Below are positions 1 to 10,591 of a DNA stretch of 64,000 nt, in pieces. Position 1 is the first letter of the stretch. Every line of letters starts with the position of its first letter. The notes beneath the pieces were generated by a model. The model made no database searches. It was given only the letters and a program-made list of their open reading frames with translations, and had not been told where the DNA came from. The stretch is from Phymatolithon calcareum (lineage: Eukaryota > Rhodophyta > Florideophyceae > Hapalidiales), in the NCBI GenBank assembly GCA_977006965.1, contig OZ345379.1, positions 1,116,001 to 1,180,000 of the forward strand, read 5' to 3'. Made by a program: the position numbers and the translations under genes.

Positions 1-364
1 CTCGACGTTCAGATAGAGCGGTTGCAACGCGGGCTTGAATCGGGGGGTGCACGCTTTGTCGCACTTGATGCATGTGCCTGGCGGTTGTATGGACCGCACG
101 CATGCCCGGAGAATGTAAGAGAACTCACAGAGAGGGAAAAGGGCAATTGCCACTACTCCGCGTCACAAGCGGGCGGTGTGCGCCCCGCGGCGGCATTCCC
201 GCGTTTCTTAAGCCCACTCGTACTGCACCAATAGACGACAATGGCGAACATGCCCGAGCAATGAATTTAAGTGCAAACGCCGTCGTGGTCTGCATTTCCG
301 CGTTTCTCAAGCCCGCTCGTGCTGTGCCACTCATGGCAGAGGGCAGGTGCGCTCGACAAACAGA
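1..364. other. Intergenic, with a 37-bp imperfect direct repeat
   Basis: No convincing gene is seen here. The stretch carries an imperfect direct repeat of about 37 bp, at 193-229 and 292-328; both copies centre on CGCGTTTCT followed by AAGCCC. The function is unknown. It lies just beyond the stop codon of the minus-strand exosome gene, so part of it is probably that gene's 3' flank. Confidence 0.5.
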
Positions 365-1228
365 TTAGCGTTTCGAAGCGGCCGTGAGTGCTTCTGCGAG
401 GATCGGTGCGCGGGACGCGGCACACTCAACACACTTACGGAAAAGCTTCTGCGGGAGGGCGACTCCACCAGGCTTGAGAGCGGCACGGAGCTCGCCGGAC
501 GGTTTGACGAGAAGCGTCAAACTGGAATCCGACGCCTCTTCTTCCTCCAATGTGGGATCGAGAAGAGCATGCTCGCCGATTAGGGCAAACGTCACAGAGA
601 GAGGGTAGGAATCAAACTGTAACGGCACGGAGCGTTCCTCGCTGACTGTTGCAAGCACATCGCTTGCGATTTGGTTCGAGTCAGCGTCCATATCGTCATT
701 CTCATCAAGAAGTGTGACGGTGGGCAACCGCACGTCCTGAAGCGCTGCGACGGCAGCGAGAAGCGCGGCATCGTCAACGTTTCCGTCATTATCGATGCAA
801 TAAGTCGTGAGAACAATGTGCCACACCAGAACCCCCTGCTCGACGCAAAGCGACTTGAGGTCGATATGAGGCGCCAACACAGAGCGGAGATGGCGAGAAA
901 GAATTGCATTTGGTGCCATCGAGGATATATTGGCGCGAAGCCGAGAAGCGAACGGGAGAGCCTCGGCGCGCACTTCGAATGTTCCCGCATCCGGCTCGCC
1001 GGCCGCCGGCGGTTGGAGTGTAGCATTCACACCTGCAACGACGGTGGTGCGGCCAAGTTTGAGCATTGCGGAACCGAGCGCGGTGCCGATGGATCCGGTT
1101 GTGATCGAAGGTTTGCGGGCCGAGTGCGATGGATCAGTGATGGAGCGGCCATCAGGGCGTACGCTGTTGGCAAGGAACCGCGAGACAAAAGCATGCGGGT
1201 TGAGCTTCTTGTACACTTGGGCTTCCAT
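365..1228 (-). CDS. RRP43: Exosome complex RNase PH-like subunit (RRP43/EXOSC8 type)
   Basis: A 287-residue protein of the RNase PH fold, matching the non-catalytic Rrp43/EXOSC8 ring subunit of the eukaryotic RNA exosome, which processes and degrades RNA 3' to 5' in nucleus and cytoplasm. The N-terminus has the family signature (YKKLNPHAFVSRFL, then RPDGR), followed by GSALLKLG-like and TVVAGV strands and a second RNase PH half containing IDNDGNVDDAALLAAVAAL. The frame stays open 14 codons upstream but begins there with TTG; the ATG at 1228 fits the family start and length (about 275-300 residues). It is intronless. The antisense frame at 671-1306 is a shadow of this gene. Rrp42 or Rrp45 is possible but fits less well. 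Confidence 0.85.
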   Translation of the reverse strand: MEAQVYKKLNPHAFVSRFLANSVRPDGRSITDPSHSARKPSITTGSIGTALGSAMLKLGRTTVVAGVNATLQPPAAGEPDAGTFEVRAEALPFASRLRANISSMAPNAILSRHLRSVLAPHIDLKSLCVEQGVLVWHIVLTTYCIDNDGNVDDAALLAAVAALQDVRLPTVTLLDENDDMDADSNQIASDVLATVSEERSVPLQFDSYPLSVTFALIGEHALLDPTLEEEEASDSSLTLLVKPSGELRAALKPGGVALPQKLFRKCVECAASRAPILAEALTAASKR

Positions 1229-1421
1229 GTTGATGGACGTCTCGATCCGTGCGCCCCTGACGAATTGCAATGGAATTCGTTATTTGGCACTGCCACATTT
1301 GTATAGCTTGAATTCCCTGCTGGAAAGTGAACTTGAGCGGCCGGCGTCCGTGGGTGACGGAGCAAAGTTATGATATTTTAGAGAAGCTCAAAACGTAATC
1401 TACATTACAGGCCCTGCGACT

Positions 1422-2674
1422 TTAGACTTCTACGCTTTCCTTTTTCCTCTTCTTCTTCTTCTCGCTGTCGCCGTCAGTGTCGCTCCTTCTACGCTTTTTC
1501 TTCTTGGAACTTCTGCCAACCGAAGCAGTGGCTGGTTCTTCTTTTGAGATGTTCTTCTCTACCTCAAGTTCTTCTTTTTTCGAATCCTTTGCGTCACCGC
1601 TTTGAAGCTCAGCGTTTTCACTTTTCCGCTTTTTCCGTTTCTTCCGGGTACTTTCGTCATGCTTGCTCTTCGACGCCTCGTTCAATTCGCTTTCGCCTTT
1701 CTTTTTTGTCCGGTTTTTCTTTTGCTGCTTGGAGGCATCCAAGACATCAAGTCCAATACTCTCGTTTGCATTAGCTTGTTCAGCCACTCTCTTAGGAGGA
1801 GAACTCAATACGGCCTCATTTTTGACGCTTTCTTTCGGCGTAGCGTTCCGATCGACCTCATTCAAATCACTTCCTTCTTTGTCCTTCGACTCATCATGCA
1901 TTTCCGCAACCTTCAATATCTCTCGCACTTCACTTGTCGGTGCAGGCTGTATTTCTTCTTCATCCTGTATTTTCTTCGCCCCCAGGCCGTTTGTCTCTGT
2001 CGAAGCTAATGTTATTTCCGCCCCTACTGCCGACACTGAGTGAACAGGTTCTCTCTCGTCGACGGTGGGCTCCGGAGCTTCCTCTTCCTCTTTCCTTGAG
2101 CTACCTGTAGAAGTTCTCCCCCAACTTTTCCCTGCCACTGTCCCACCATCACAGAAAATAAGTCCCAAACACAGAAGAAGTGCAACCTCGTCAGCTCATC
2201 ACGTAACAATTTCTCCAATTTCTCCAAACTCTCCCCATGATCAAACAACTTACATGGAAACCGCACATGAAGCCCATCCGGTACCTTAGGATACACTCTA
2301 GGCGGCGGTGGCGCTTTGTTTCGCTGCATGGGCATCCGAAACTCCACGCTGACGAACTTAGAAAATTGCGGTCCAAATTGAAGTCTCGCTTTCCCTTTCT
2401 TGTTCTGACCCCGAAATGCCAGCGTGGGAAGCGCTTCAGTGCTAGGCCCGACTATGCCCTTGTTGTGAGGCATTGAACGCACATTCATCACATAGCTCCC
2501 CATCACCGGCGTTGGCTTTACATTCTTCGTTGCCAGAGGGATGGCCTTCTCTAAAAGATTTCGCTTCAAACTGTCGTGCTGCGGTACGCGTACGAGCCAA
2601 CATTCCACATCCGGATCATTCAGTTCTTCAAGTGTAATCCAGGATTCTTTACCTGAGAGTTTGACTCTCTTCAT
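1422..2674 (-). CDS. Lysine-rich nuclear protein, possibly RPA34-like; two exons
   Basis: Two overlapping minus-strand frames read as one gene if a 65-nt GT-AG intron at 2138-2202 is removed, which takes the leucine-rich KLEKLL segment into the KEEEEAPEP segment in frame. The N-terminal half has a folded-looking domain (ECWLVRVPQHD, then VKPTPVMGSYVMN and MPHNKGIVGP). The C-terminal half is acidic and lysine-rich and ends in KKKKRRR-type clusters suited to nuclear or nucleolar targeting. The 'WLVRVP' opening and lysine-rich tail recall the RNA polymerase I subunit RPA34/PAF49, but this is a weak family guess. The first in-frame ATG is at 2674. The frame runs open to about 2780 and has a possible splice acceptor near 2750, so an upstream exon is possible. 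A real frameshift in place of an intron cannot be excluded. Confidence 0.5.
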
Positions 2675-2892
2675 CGATTCTTCCCGCGTCGCACGTTCTT
2701 TAGCAAGTCGTCCAGCCGCCTCCTCTGTCGCCCTTCGTCCCGCTCGCACCGCACCCTGCGTTTTCGGTTCAGGATAACAACTTTTTAGGTATGATTTGTC
2801 GTTATGATAATTTTTGTGATTTTTGTTGGAATGTTGGAATGTTGGAATGGAATTCGTACTTTTGTACTTTTACTTCACTTTTTGGTTTTTAT

Positions 2893-4880
2893 CTAGTGTC
2901 TAGATTACTGAAATTTTCCCTCAATTGAGGGGCACTTTTCCCTCAATTGAGGGTATGTGATTCATATAATTTTTTGCAAACGAAAGCTCTCCAACATCAG
3001 GCTCTTCGACAGCGTTAAGCTTATGGATAGCAACAACGCGCTTCGTGAAACAGTCTCAACCAAATGAATGCGACAGATGCATGTTTCGCCACTATAAAGC
3101 TTGCTACATGATGAACATATGACAGTCATTTTCCTCACTTTGCAAACTTTGCGGTTGATTTGCGCCGCAAAAGTAGTCGTCATGGCATTCGAATTCTTCC
3201 TTTTCTTCTCGGTGGGAATGAAGCGGGTTGGAACACCGCTCTCTAACTTAATTGTGCGATATGAATTGAATGAATGTTGACGAGTCGTACTGGAGTTAAA
3301 TGCAGTATCGATGAATTGCTGGATCCGTACTTCATGTTATCTTTGCTGCATCACGCGCTGCTGACACTCTGGATGACCTTCAGAGATTAGAAACGAGTTA
3401 TCAACCATGAAAGTTGCCGGATGTGTTCACACAAAACGACCATTGCAGCAGTGGGTTCGTCGTTCGACGCCGAAATATTCTCGGCCGTCTGAACTTTTGA
3501 GGAGATAGAACACTTGCGAATCCCATGCGTACACCACATCCGCTTGTTTGCAGACAGAAGAAGCGTCCTCTATGCGCTGACCAAGCAACGATGGATGTAT
3601 GGGGAGATGACAAGCTGTCGGATACTACGGGAAGGCTGATTGATGACATCATCACTCGAAGCAATTTGGATCCCAAGCTACTAAGGGCTCCCTGGGAACG
3701 AAAAAACGGACGGCCTTGCTCGAAAAGGCATTACGGAGTCAAGTCTGGTGACGCATCAAAATATACCCTCAACCATAGAATCTGCGTGGTCGATTGTCAA
3801 TCGGTACAAGTCGACAAAGCTTAGAAGTATGCAGTTGTTACCCTCAGAGCGCAATATAAGCCACAAGCATGCTGAAACTACTCTCAATCAACTTGCCGCA
3901 CTATGTTGCTCGCTGGTAACAGTTTTTCAAGATGTTACCGTTGACTATGACCCTATATGCAAGATCTGCTCTGCGAGAACCAAGGAGACCGTGGGGCATC
4001 TACTCCTACGCTGTAGTGGACGGAATGTATCAAGGCGCTAGAATATCGTTAGAGTTTTCACCAAAACTGTGGAGGAAATATGCGTTGAGAAACGGGTCGA
4101 AGTACTTCCGTTCGTGAACAATGAGGGGCTGTTTGAAAACATCGCAAAAATCTTAGAGCGAGAAGCAAAGAGAGCCCCCAAAAGGCGCCTAGTGCTTCTG
4201 AGGACTGCGTTGCAGCTTGCTTGGTCTATTGGTTAGCTTTTCGTTGCGAATGGAGCAGAAAAATTGGCGTTTTCTGATGAAGGTTGGCGAAGACGAGTAC
4301 TGTAAGCAGGATTTGGCAATGCTAAACTTTTCCAGTGTGGGCTCGGTCCAAGGTGCCAAACGGGCTGAAGCACCATCATCAGGTTTATATGAATTGAGGC
4401 TAACAATCCTGACGGTCGCAATCTTAATCTTCTTCACTGGGTGCTGAATTAGGACCCATTTTACGCACAGTGACGTGCTTGCGAGACCACCGAACTTCTC
4501 TTCAATTACATCCTGAGCCGTACCAATCACGTTTATTAACTTGGAAATGACTGCCTATACTCTACAACATTCTTCTCGACTAAGCGCCTTCGTTTCCTTG
4601 GCATTTTTGGATGCACCGATCCGTAGACGGGAGTCTTTTTCTTGCGGCATAACAGGTCTGATTCTTAAGAGTAGACAGCCCATTTTTGTTCCTAGCTCAG
4701 CACGATGTGCTTTTCAGGTAGTAGTGACGCTACTCCCCGCACAGAAGACAAGCCCGGCTTTACGACTCTGGCGTGAGCGAGCTGTTTCGCCTTCGTGTTA
4801 TAGATTTTTTCGAGCTTTTAAATCACCCCTCAATTGAGGGATTTACACTCAATTGAGGTGGTTAGTAAACTAGACACTAG
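2893..4880. mobile_element. 2-kb element with inverted termini and paired palindromic subterminal repeats
   Basis: The left end CTAGTGTCTAG (2893-2903) is matched by its exact reverse complement at 4870-4880. Inside each end lie two copies or near-copies of the palindrome CCCTCAATTGAGGG (2918-2931 and 2940-2953; 4827-4840 and about 4847-4858). Doubled binding-site-like repeats within terminal inverted repeats resemble the IR/DR layout of Tc1/mariner-type DNA transposons. If the target duplication is TA, the element proper runs 2896-4877. The interior holds only broken frames, so the element looks dead. It may also contain a retroelement fragment (see 3748-4236). Confidence 0.6.
3748..4236 (+). 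pseudogene. Broken transposable-element frame with a CCHC-type finger
   Basis: The frame contains CKICSARTKETVGHLLLRC, a Cys-x2-Cys ... His-x4-Cys pattern like the finger near the C-terminus of many non-LTR reverse transcriptases. A stop at 4039-4041 interrupts it, after which the same frame stays open to 4236 with a charged helical segment (KILEREAKRAPKRR). No ATG with a plausible context was found and upstream frames are scrambled. It is read as the tail of a degenerate transposable-element protein inside the 2.9-4.9 kb element; the retrotransposon assignment is an inference from the finger alone. Confidence 0.35.
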
Positions 4881-5250
4881 AGGCTCTGAACTTATTGTCC
4901 TTTAGGCTCTCTAGACTGTTACTCGGAGTGGTTTGCTCGGCTTCAGTCTTGTCTAACTCTACTAAGTGCGACGTCGGTCCGTCTTATATAGACAATAGTC
5001 GCACCTTCCATTCTAAACTAGATCTATTTTTTACATATAAAAAGCCCTATTTAGATTCCACTAGACGATTGGGTGATGAAATCTAAAACTGACCAATAGG
5101 AATACGAATGATTGAAAATTTGCAATGACACTTGTAACACTCGTGTATTTGCATACGTGGCATTTTGCAGTATATATGTAACACTTACTGTAATGCGCTA
5201 CGCAGCAATCATAGTTGTAGTACAAGTGTAACTCTTGTAACATAAAATCG
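4881..5250. other. AT-rich intergenic stretch
   Basis: No gene is seen. The stretch separates the end of the inverted-terminus element from the stop codon of the minus-strand gene that follows. Short TGTAACAC and TGTAACTC words recur around 5130-5240, without a clear array. Confidence 0.4.
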
Positions 5251-5868
5251 TTACACAGGCTGCGGCTCCGGAATTTCAGTTTCATCTGCAGACATCTCGG
5301 AGTTGGCGTCTTCCGCGGCCTGTGTGAGCACTGACGGGCGCGCCCTTGTAGAGGAGTTTTCGTTCATGCCTTCATCAACCCTTTGCGATTGCAATACAGC
5401 TACCTTGGAAGCGCTAGTCGACTTTTCCGAGGCATACGTTTTGCGTCGCGGCTCCTCATATTCATCGGCGGACGTTCGTGAATCTGAATCTTCTTCAGCC
5501 TGTGAAAGCATAAACTTGCGTGGTTTAGATTTCAGAGTTTGCGGCGAGTGCTCATCCATAATATCATCAGCTTCCGAAACGTCACGCAGCTTGGGAGTAT
5601 TTTTCCCCGCGCTGCGTGGAATGTCTTCAGTAGCTCCAGGAGCACACGGGGGGTTGTCAAATAAGTCTTTGTTAACCTCGAATGTAAGTGCGCCTAACGA
5701 CTTTTCAGCTGAGTCATCGTCGATTTCCCAGTCGCGCTGCTTCATCGCCATTTCACGGGACTTTGAGCTTGGCGACTTCGCCTTGCGAATGCTTTTAGTT
5801 TTCTCGATTGCATCCCCAAACAATTCGAACCCGGACTGCGGCATAGCTGCCGCGGAGATTGGAGGCAT
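5251..5868 (-). CDS. Unrecognised acidic, low-complexity protein
   Basis: A 205-residue frame beginning MPPISAAAMPQSGFELFGDAIEKTKS. It is rich in Ser, Glu, Asp, Lys and Pro, has no clear fold, and looks intrinsically disordered. A repeated theme occurs near the C-terminus: LSQAEEDSDSRTSADEYEEP at roughly residues 130-150 and LTQAAEDANSEMSADETEIP about 50 residues later. I do not recognise a family. The frame remains open to 5976 without another ATG (it starts there with GTG after a CAG that could be a splice acceptor), so an upstream exon is possible. The start codon sits at the edge of a 523-bp tandem duplication that copies the 5' flank. Confidence 0.5.
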   Translation of the reverse strand: MPPISAAAMPQSGFELFGDAIEKTKSIRKAKSPSSKSREMAMKQRDWEIDDDSAEKSLGALTFEVNKDLFDNPPCAPGATEDIPRSAGKNTPKLRDVSEADDIMDEHSPQTLKSKPRKFMLSQAEEDSDSRTSADEYEEPRRKTYASEKSTSASKVAVLQSQRVDEGMNENSSTRARPSVLTQAAEDANSEMSADETEIPEPQPV

Positions 5869-6902
5869 AACCGGTCGGAGGGCTACCTTGTCTGCGGCTC
5901 CGCCGTTGATCCGCTTATCGGAATGCCCATTGTTATACACGTCTCCATCCGTTGATTTCCACGGCACATATGACACTGGATCGAGTTAAACTTAGCGACG
6001 CAATTTATTAAATATTTTGGCGAGGCTCGATGATAAATTAATAATCCTGTCTCGCCAAGGGATTTTTTGGGCACTGAAAAAGGGCTCCGTTCCAACATTC
6101 TTTGAAGGCATTCTTCGTCTTCACCAAAGTAGGAGCACAATTTAATTCTATCATTTTGCGAACGAAGACGACGAGGCGTGGCCCAGGCAGTACAAACTTA
6201 CTATTCTCCAGTTGTCTCAACCAGTTGTCAGACAGTTTTCCAGAATATTGAGATGAAGGGTAAGGATGCATCTTAAAGGTTAGAGGAGTGCTGCTGGTCG
6301 AGACAGAGCCAAAGTTTATGTTGACTTCAATAATGACCGTCTTGAACTTCAAAATGAATGAAAATGAATGAACATGAAAGATTGGAGGCATAACCGGTCG
6401 GAGGGCTACCTTGTCTGCGGTTCCGCCGTTGATCCGCTTATCGGAATGCCCATTGTTATACACGTCTCCATCCGTTGATTTCCACGGCACATATGACACT
6501 GGATCGAGTTAAACTTAGCGACGCAATTTATTAAATATTTTGGCGAGGCTCGATGATAAATTAATAATCCGGTCTCGCCAAGGGATTTTCTGGGCACTGA
6601 AAAAGGGCTCCGTTCCAACATTCTTTGAAGACGTTCTTCGTCTTCACCAAAGTAGGAGCACAATTTAATTCTATCATTTTGAGAACGAAGACGACGTGGC
6701 GTGGCCCAGGCGGTACAAACTTGCTATTCTCCAGTTGTCTCAACCAGTTGTCAGACAGTTTTCCAGAATATTGAGATGAAGGCTAAAGATGCATCTTCTA
6801 GGTTAGAGGAGTGCTGCTGGTCGAGACAGAGCCAAAGTTTATGTTGACTTCAATAATGACCGTCTTGAACTTCAAGAACAAATAAATGAATGAAAATGTA
6901 TG
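5857..6902. repeat. Tandem duplication of a 523-bp unit
   Basis: Unit one is 5857-6379 and unit two is 6380 to about 6902, in direct orientation, with only scattered substitutions and a small length difference at the far end. Each unit holds the first few codons and the entire 5' flank of the acidic protein gene at 5251-5868, so the promoter region and start codon exist twice. Short matching minus-strand frames in both units (for example 5883-6140 and 6406-6663) are a by-product of the duplication and are not called genes. Confidence 0.85.
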
Positions 6903-6921
6903 AAAATGAATGAAAATGAAT
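6885..6921. repeat. Interrupted AAAATGAATG microsatellite
   Basis: Several copies of an AATGAATGAAA-type word lie at the distal end of the second 523-bp unit, with a shorter version at about 6355-6375 at the end of the first. Unequal slippage at this word could have set the boundary of the tandem duplication. Confidence 0.6.
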
Positions 6922-8597
6922 CAGCGAGTGTCTGATGGAAGACGTCTTATCCACAGGATAAAAGATTTATTCTTTTCTGTACAGTAGAACGTTGCTCGGT
7001 ACAAACAACCCTGGGTAAAGGAAGCAACTCTAATCCAATGCCGAAATCCATCTCACGCAATTCACACTCTTGAGCAAGCCGGAGGAATCGGTCTCAGATC
7101 TCATTTTTTGTTCCTGGCATAGAGAAATGCTGAATTCAGTTCTTCTGCTATTCCAATCCAAGAGTTTCTAAAGCTGTCTTGTTCTGCTTCCCCAGTTTTT
7201 TCGATAGCTCATCAATTGCAGCAACACCTCGGTGCAATGCGAATCTATAGTCGGCTATATCAAACGGTCTTTTCTAGCCCACATGAAGAAAATATGGCAT
7301 AGATGCAGGGAGGACAGGACTCTAGTTCGGAACGTGTGACGATCTTAGCATAGGTACAGGAGCAGAAGTTCTGTTCCATTCGGAACACACAAATCACCCT
7401 TACCTTGTCCGCTGTTGAAAGTGCTTGCAATTGCACGTCGCGGCCCTGCGGTGCGCTCTGTTGCCCCTCCAGCTCCTTTACCTACGTTTGTAGAACTTGG
7501 AGCGACACACTATTCAGAACTTAGTGCTATGGCTAGGTTACAATTCAGTGGGCGGGTGTGTCGCCGAGTGCCTGCTGCAGCCAGTGCGGCGGCGATGACA
7601 TCCTTTGAGGTACCTTGCCCTTCTCTCGTGCTTTCCAGTGATATAGCATTTGCAGATGCTTCTATACCGCCCGGAAATGAGCGACAGTTGGGGCTCAGGG
7701 TTTTGTGGGTTTTTTCTCAAAACCTCGCATTTGAGTAACAGAGTCGCTTTTCGAAAATTTCGTCAGTAACCCCCCGCGTGTAGCGCCGCGCGGCACAGCA
7801 GACTCGGGAAGTCGGTAAACTCGCCCATGTCACTTCGGCGCAAAGAAGACTAGGGACTTCGCAAGCTCCCTCGCGAGTGTCACCGCGCATGAAAAGCGAA
7901 AAGATTCGGTGCGCCACGGGAAGCGAAATGATTTTCCCCCTCATGATCCCTTTTTTGAGATCAGAGGCAGGTTCTAGAATTTTGATCACTTTGCTGCTTT
8001 TGTTAAATGAAGCCTTTGAGACCCGACTGAGTCCATGTGGCTCGTCAGAAGTGTTGCCCAAGCGTCTGCAGATGCGTTGATAACACTATAATAAAAATCT
8101 CATCTTTTTTTCTTCTTTCGAAAATTTTCTCTAACCTGAAGCACACTGCTCACTTGAGACCTCCTTGATTCGTATTTCTCTTCGAACATGTGTTTTCGTA
8201 AGCAGCTTGCACTCATCTTCGATGAAAATAAAATGCTTTGAAGCGCCACCAGTTCCATTACCTCTGTGACACATTTTATCGCTTCGACCGTGGTTACCGT
8301 GTCTGAGTCAACCCTCAGAAACGGGATAGGCCTGTCGAAACATGGGATTACGAAATTTGGGCAGTCACTCCTGAGGCGGGCAAGAGTCGAAACCAAAACT
8401 TTTTCAACAAGCGTAGAAGGTGCCCTGCAGCGTGCAAAAGCGCTGATTCTGGGGAGTCATGGGGACGCATGAGTCCCCCGATCCCGATCCGGAGCCTTGG
8501 AGAGTCCCTCGCACGAAAACAATTTCGGTACGAAAGGGAACTCCGACGGCATAACAAAATTTATCAAAGAATGCACATCACACCAGAGAGGCATCAC
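6922..8597. other. Intergenic; no supported gene
   Basis: About 1.7 kb in which I see no recognisable protein. The frames at 7415-7738 (plus) and 7717-8061 (minus) have no recognisable motif and are probably chance. The stretch ends at the target duplication AGAGC (8598-8602) of the solo LTR. Confidence 0.4.
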
Positions 8598-8602
8598 AGA
8601 GC

Positions 8603-9729
8603 TTTTGCTCTGTTGTACAATTAGAAGTGAGAGAGTTAAGTGTTGAATGTTCTCTGGTTCTTTATTCAAGATGGAGGGCATCGTCGTACTTATAGATGTA
8701 CGAAGTTGTGTAAACAATGTAGAATCAAACTATCATGTGTGGAGGATTGATATGAAACCCGGATAATGCGAGGGTGTAAATGGACACCTAATCGGGTGCT
8801 GTTCTGGAGGGAAACACATCTGAGTACAAAGAAGGGTGAATACGTCCCGATTAGGCTGCAAACGGAAGATCCTGGGTTACACGAAGCGTCGTCTTAGCTC
8901 ACGTAACCGTAAGATAGAACGTTGCGATGAATAGCGCCCCGTAAACAGGGATCGGAACAATGCCATTGCAAGAGATTGGAGAAAAAGATACAATACCCAA
9001 TGCGGAGGGCGTCTCACACGGCGATGCAATGCGAATTGCAATACTGGTAGTCGTAGAAATCCTAATTGCAATGATTTCGGGCGATGAATATTGTTTAATG
9101 GTCATGTAAAGCTTAAAACACTACAACAGAAACAGCCACACATTCACGGCACTATAAAGCCCAACTACAAGACACAAAGCACTCCCATTAGAACATAATG
9201 TATTATGCTGCGACGTTGCTAAGGAGAAGTCAGCATGGTGCAACCTGAGGGTTTCCCTTGCATCTGATGTAATCGCATAAGTACCACACTAGGGTATAAG
9301 CGCACATAGAACATGAAGCGTTATACTGCTAGGTTGCAAATAAGCAGCCAGCAAGGTACAATATGATAAGGGTTCGCCTTACATATGCTGTTATCACGTG
9401 GAATCGACAGTGACGTTGTAAGAAAATAGCCAGCACAGTGTAATCAATGAAAGTATGCCTTACATGTACTGTTGCCGGGATGTCGACGATTCATGGTCAG
9501 CTGGCGCACGACTGGTACGTAGTTAGGGTACCTAAATTAGTTTAGCCACTTCAGCAATCGGTATTGAAATCACCAAAGATGGCGCAATGCAACTTGCAAT
9601 GCTGCAGAATGACCCAATCTTCGATTTCTATTGAGGATTGCAATTCATTGCAATGTCAATCCATTTTAACCGACTCCTGCCCATAAATAGAGCACCTTGG
9701 CATATGGCTGTCAAATGCCAGATGCAACA
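8603..9729 (-). mobile_element. Solo LTR (same family as the 14-kb chromovirus), interrupted by a hAT-like element
   Basis: Read on the minus strand, this is a diverged copy of the 391-bp LTR that bounds the chromovirus at 14099-19745. It starts with TGTTGCATCTGG (9729 downward) and ends with GAGCAAAA (8603). It is flanked by a perfect 5-bp duplication AGAGC at 8598-8602 and 9730-9734, which confirms both LTR boundaries, including the unusual AAAA end. A 734-bp element with its own 8-bp target duplication splits it at 8946-9679. Removing that leaves about 385 bp of LTR, with no internal retroelement sequence. It therefore arose by LTR-LTR recombination and is older than the full element. Confidence 0.9.
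8946..9679. mobile_element. Non-autonomous hAT-like element nested in the solo LTR
   Basis: A 734-bp insertion with termini CAGGGATCGG and, in reverse complement, CAGGAGTCGG. It is flanked by an 8-bp near-identical duplication (CCCGTAAA at 8938-8945 and CCCATAAA at 9680-9687; one mismatch). The CAGGG-type end plus 8-bp duplication is the hAT superfamily pattern. Subterminal TTGCAA/TTGCAAT words recur at both ends and are probable transposase-binding repeats. There is no transposase frame, so movement would need a helper in trans. Confidence 0.8.
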
Positions 9730-9734
9730 AGAGC

Positions 9735-10069
9735 TCATCACTATGTGAGTGTAAACTCCTGTGAAGAAATGCATTTATGTGGTTCGTAGCTAACTCGAAT
9801 CAAAAACATTTTGCAAAGGCTCGTTTATTGTAGCCAGAGAGTTCACCCGCCGTTCTCAAAGGAAAACATGCGAATGAAGTGGTTTAGAGAAACAATATAA
9901 ATAAAAGGTGGAATAAGCTTGCGCACTAGGAACAAAGCTGCACTTGTACCCACAGGATGTGCCACATAGAATGCACACAATGCACATTCCCCGTCTCAAG
10001 TAAGCAACGCTTCTATGGGGAGTGGATGAAAGCTCACAAAATCCTCACAAAGTGAGAACCATTATCGTT
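9735..10069. other. 3' flank of the cysteine-rich gene; nothing else seen
   Basis: AT-rich sequence downstream of the minus-strand secreted-protein gene. No frame or repeat is recognised apart from the AGAGC target duplication at its left edge. Confidence 0.4.
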
Positions 10070-10591
10070 CTAGTGCACATTCTCCATAATATTCCTGTGT
10101 CCCGAAATCGTCTTCAAAAGCTTACCGTCCTTCCCTACAAACTCCGTCGGTGACACCGAATTGCCCTTAGTCTCCCAACCCTTGCATTCCAGCTTCGGAC
10201 AATACTTGATGTACTGGAACACCTTGTACTTGATGCAAATCGCCTTGATCCACTTGCACACATCTCCGCACACCGGCTTGCACAACTTATCCTCGATATC
10301 AACGTACTTCACTTTGCACCCGTGGTATCCACACGCCTTGGTGGGAACAGTTTTCCTCACCATTTTGCAGTAAGGCTTGCAAACCTTCTTGCACTCCTTG
10401 TAGTCGCAGCGCGGCTCAAGTTTAACGGTCTTGTCAACGGATCCGCACTCCACATCGTTGTAGCAGCAGTTCTGGTAGTTCTCATAGCACTGAGGCGGAC
10501 GGTGATCGTCCGCAGTGGCCGAGAGAACAAGGAGGGCGGCAACGGCAGCGAAGGCTGCGATGGTGGTGCGAGTGAGGAAGGCGGAAACCAT
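10070..10591 (-). CDS. Secreted cysteine-rich protein, family unknown
   Basis: A 173-residue protein with a clear N-terminal signal peptide (MVSAFLTRTTIAAFAAVAAL, cleavage expected after the ATA that precedes DDHRPP). The mature part is small, basic and cysteine-rich (about 20 Cys), with spaced pairs such as CYENYQNCC, CKKVCKPYCK and CKPVCGDVCK that suggest several disulfides. It presumably acts outside the cell, in the wall or mucilage, but no function is assigned. The ATG at 10591 is the only start giving an intact signal peptide. A TATA-like box lies about 100 nt upstream. There is no intron. Confidence 0.75.
   Translation of the reverse strand: MVSAFLTRTTIAAFAAVAALLVLSATADDHRPPQCYENYQNCCYNDVECGSVDKTVKLEPRCDYKECKKVCKPYCKMVRKTVPTKACGYHGCKVKYVDIEDKLCKPVCGDVCKWIKAICIKYKVFQYIKYCPKLECKGWETKGNSVSPTEFVGKDGKLLKTISGHRNIMENVH

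Noticed and set aside
671-1306. Long plus-strand frame opposite the exosome gene
   Set aside because: It is antisense to a well-supported RNase PH-like protein and has no motif of its own; it is a shadow frame.
2893-4880. Functional Tc1/mariner transposon
   Set aside because: The terminal layout fits, but no DDE/D transposase could be read in any frame and the TA target duplication is ambiguous. Kept only as a degenerate element.
5303-5989. 228-codon plus-strand frame opposite the acidic protein
   Set aside because: Ser/Cys-rich reverse translation of a low-complexity gene. There is little to prefer it, so it was left out.
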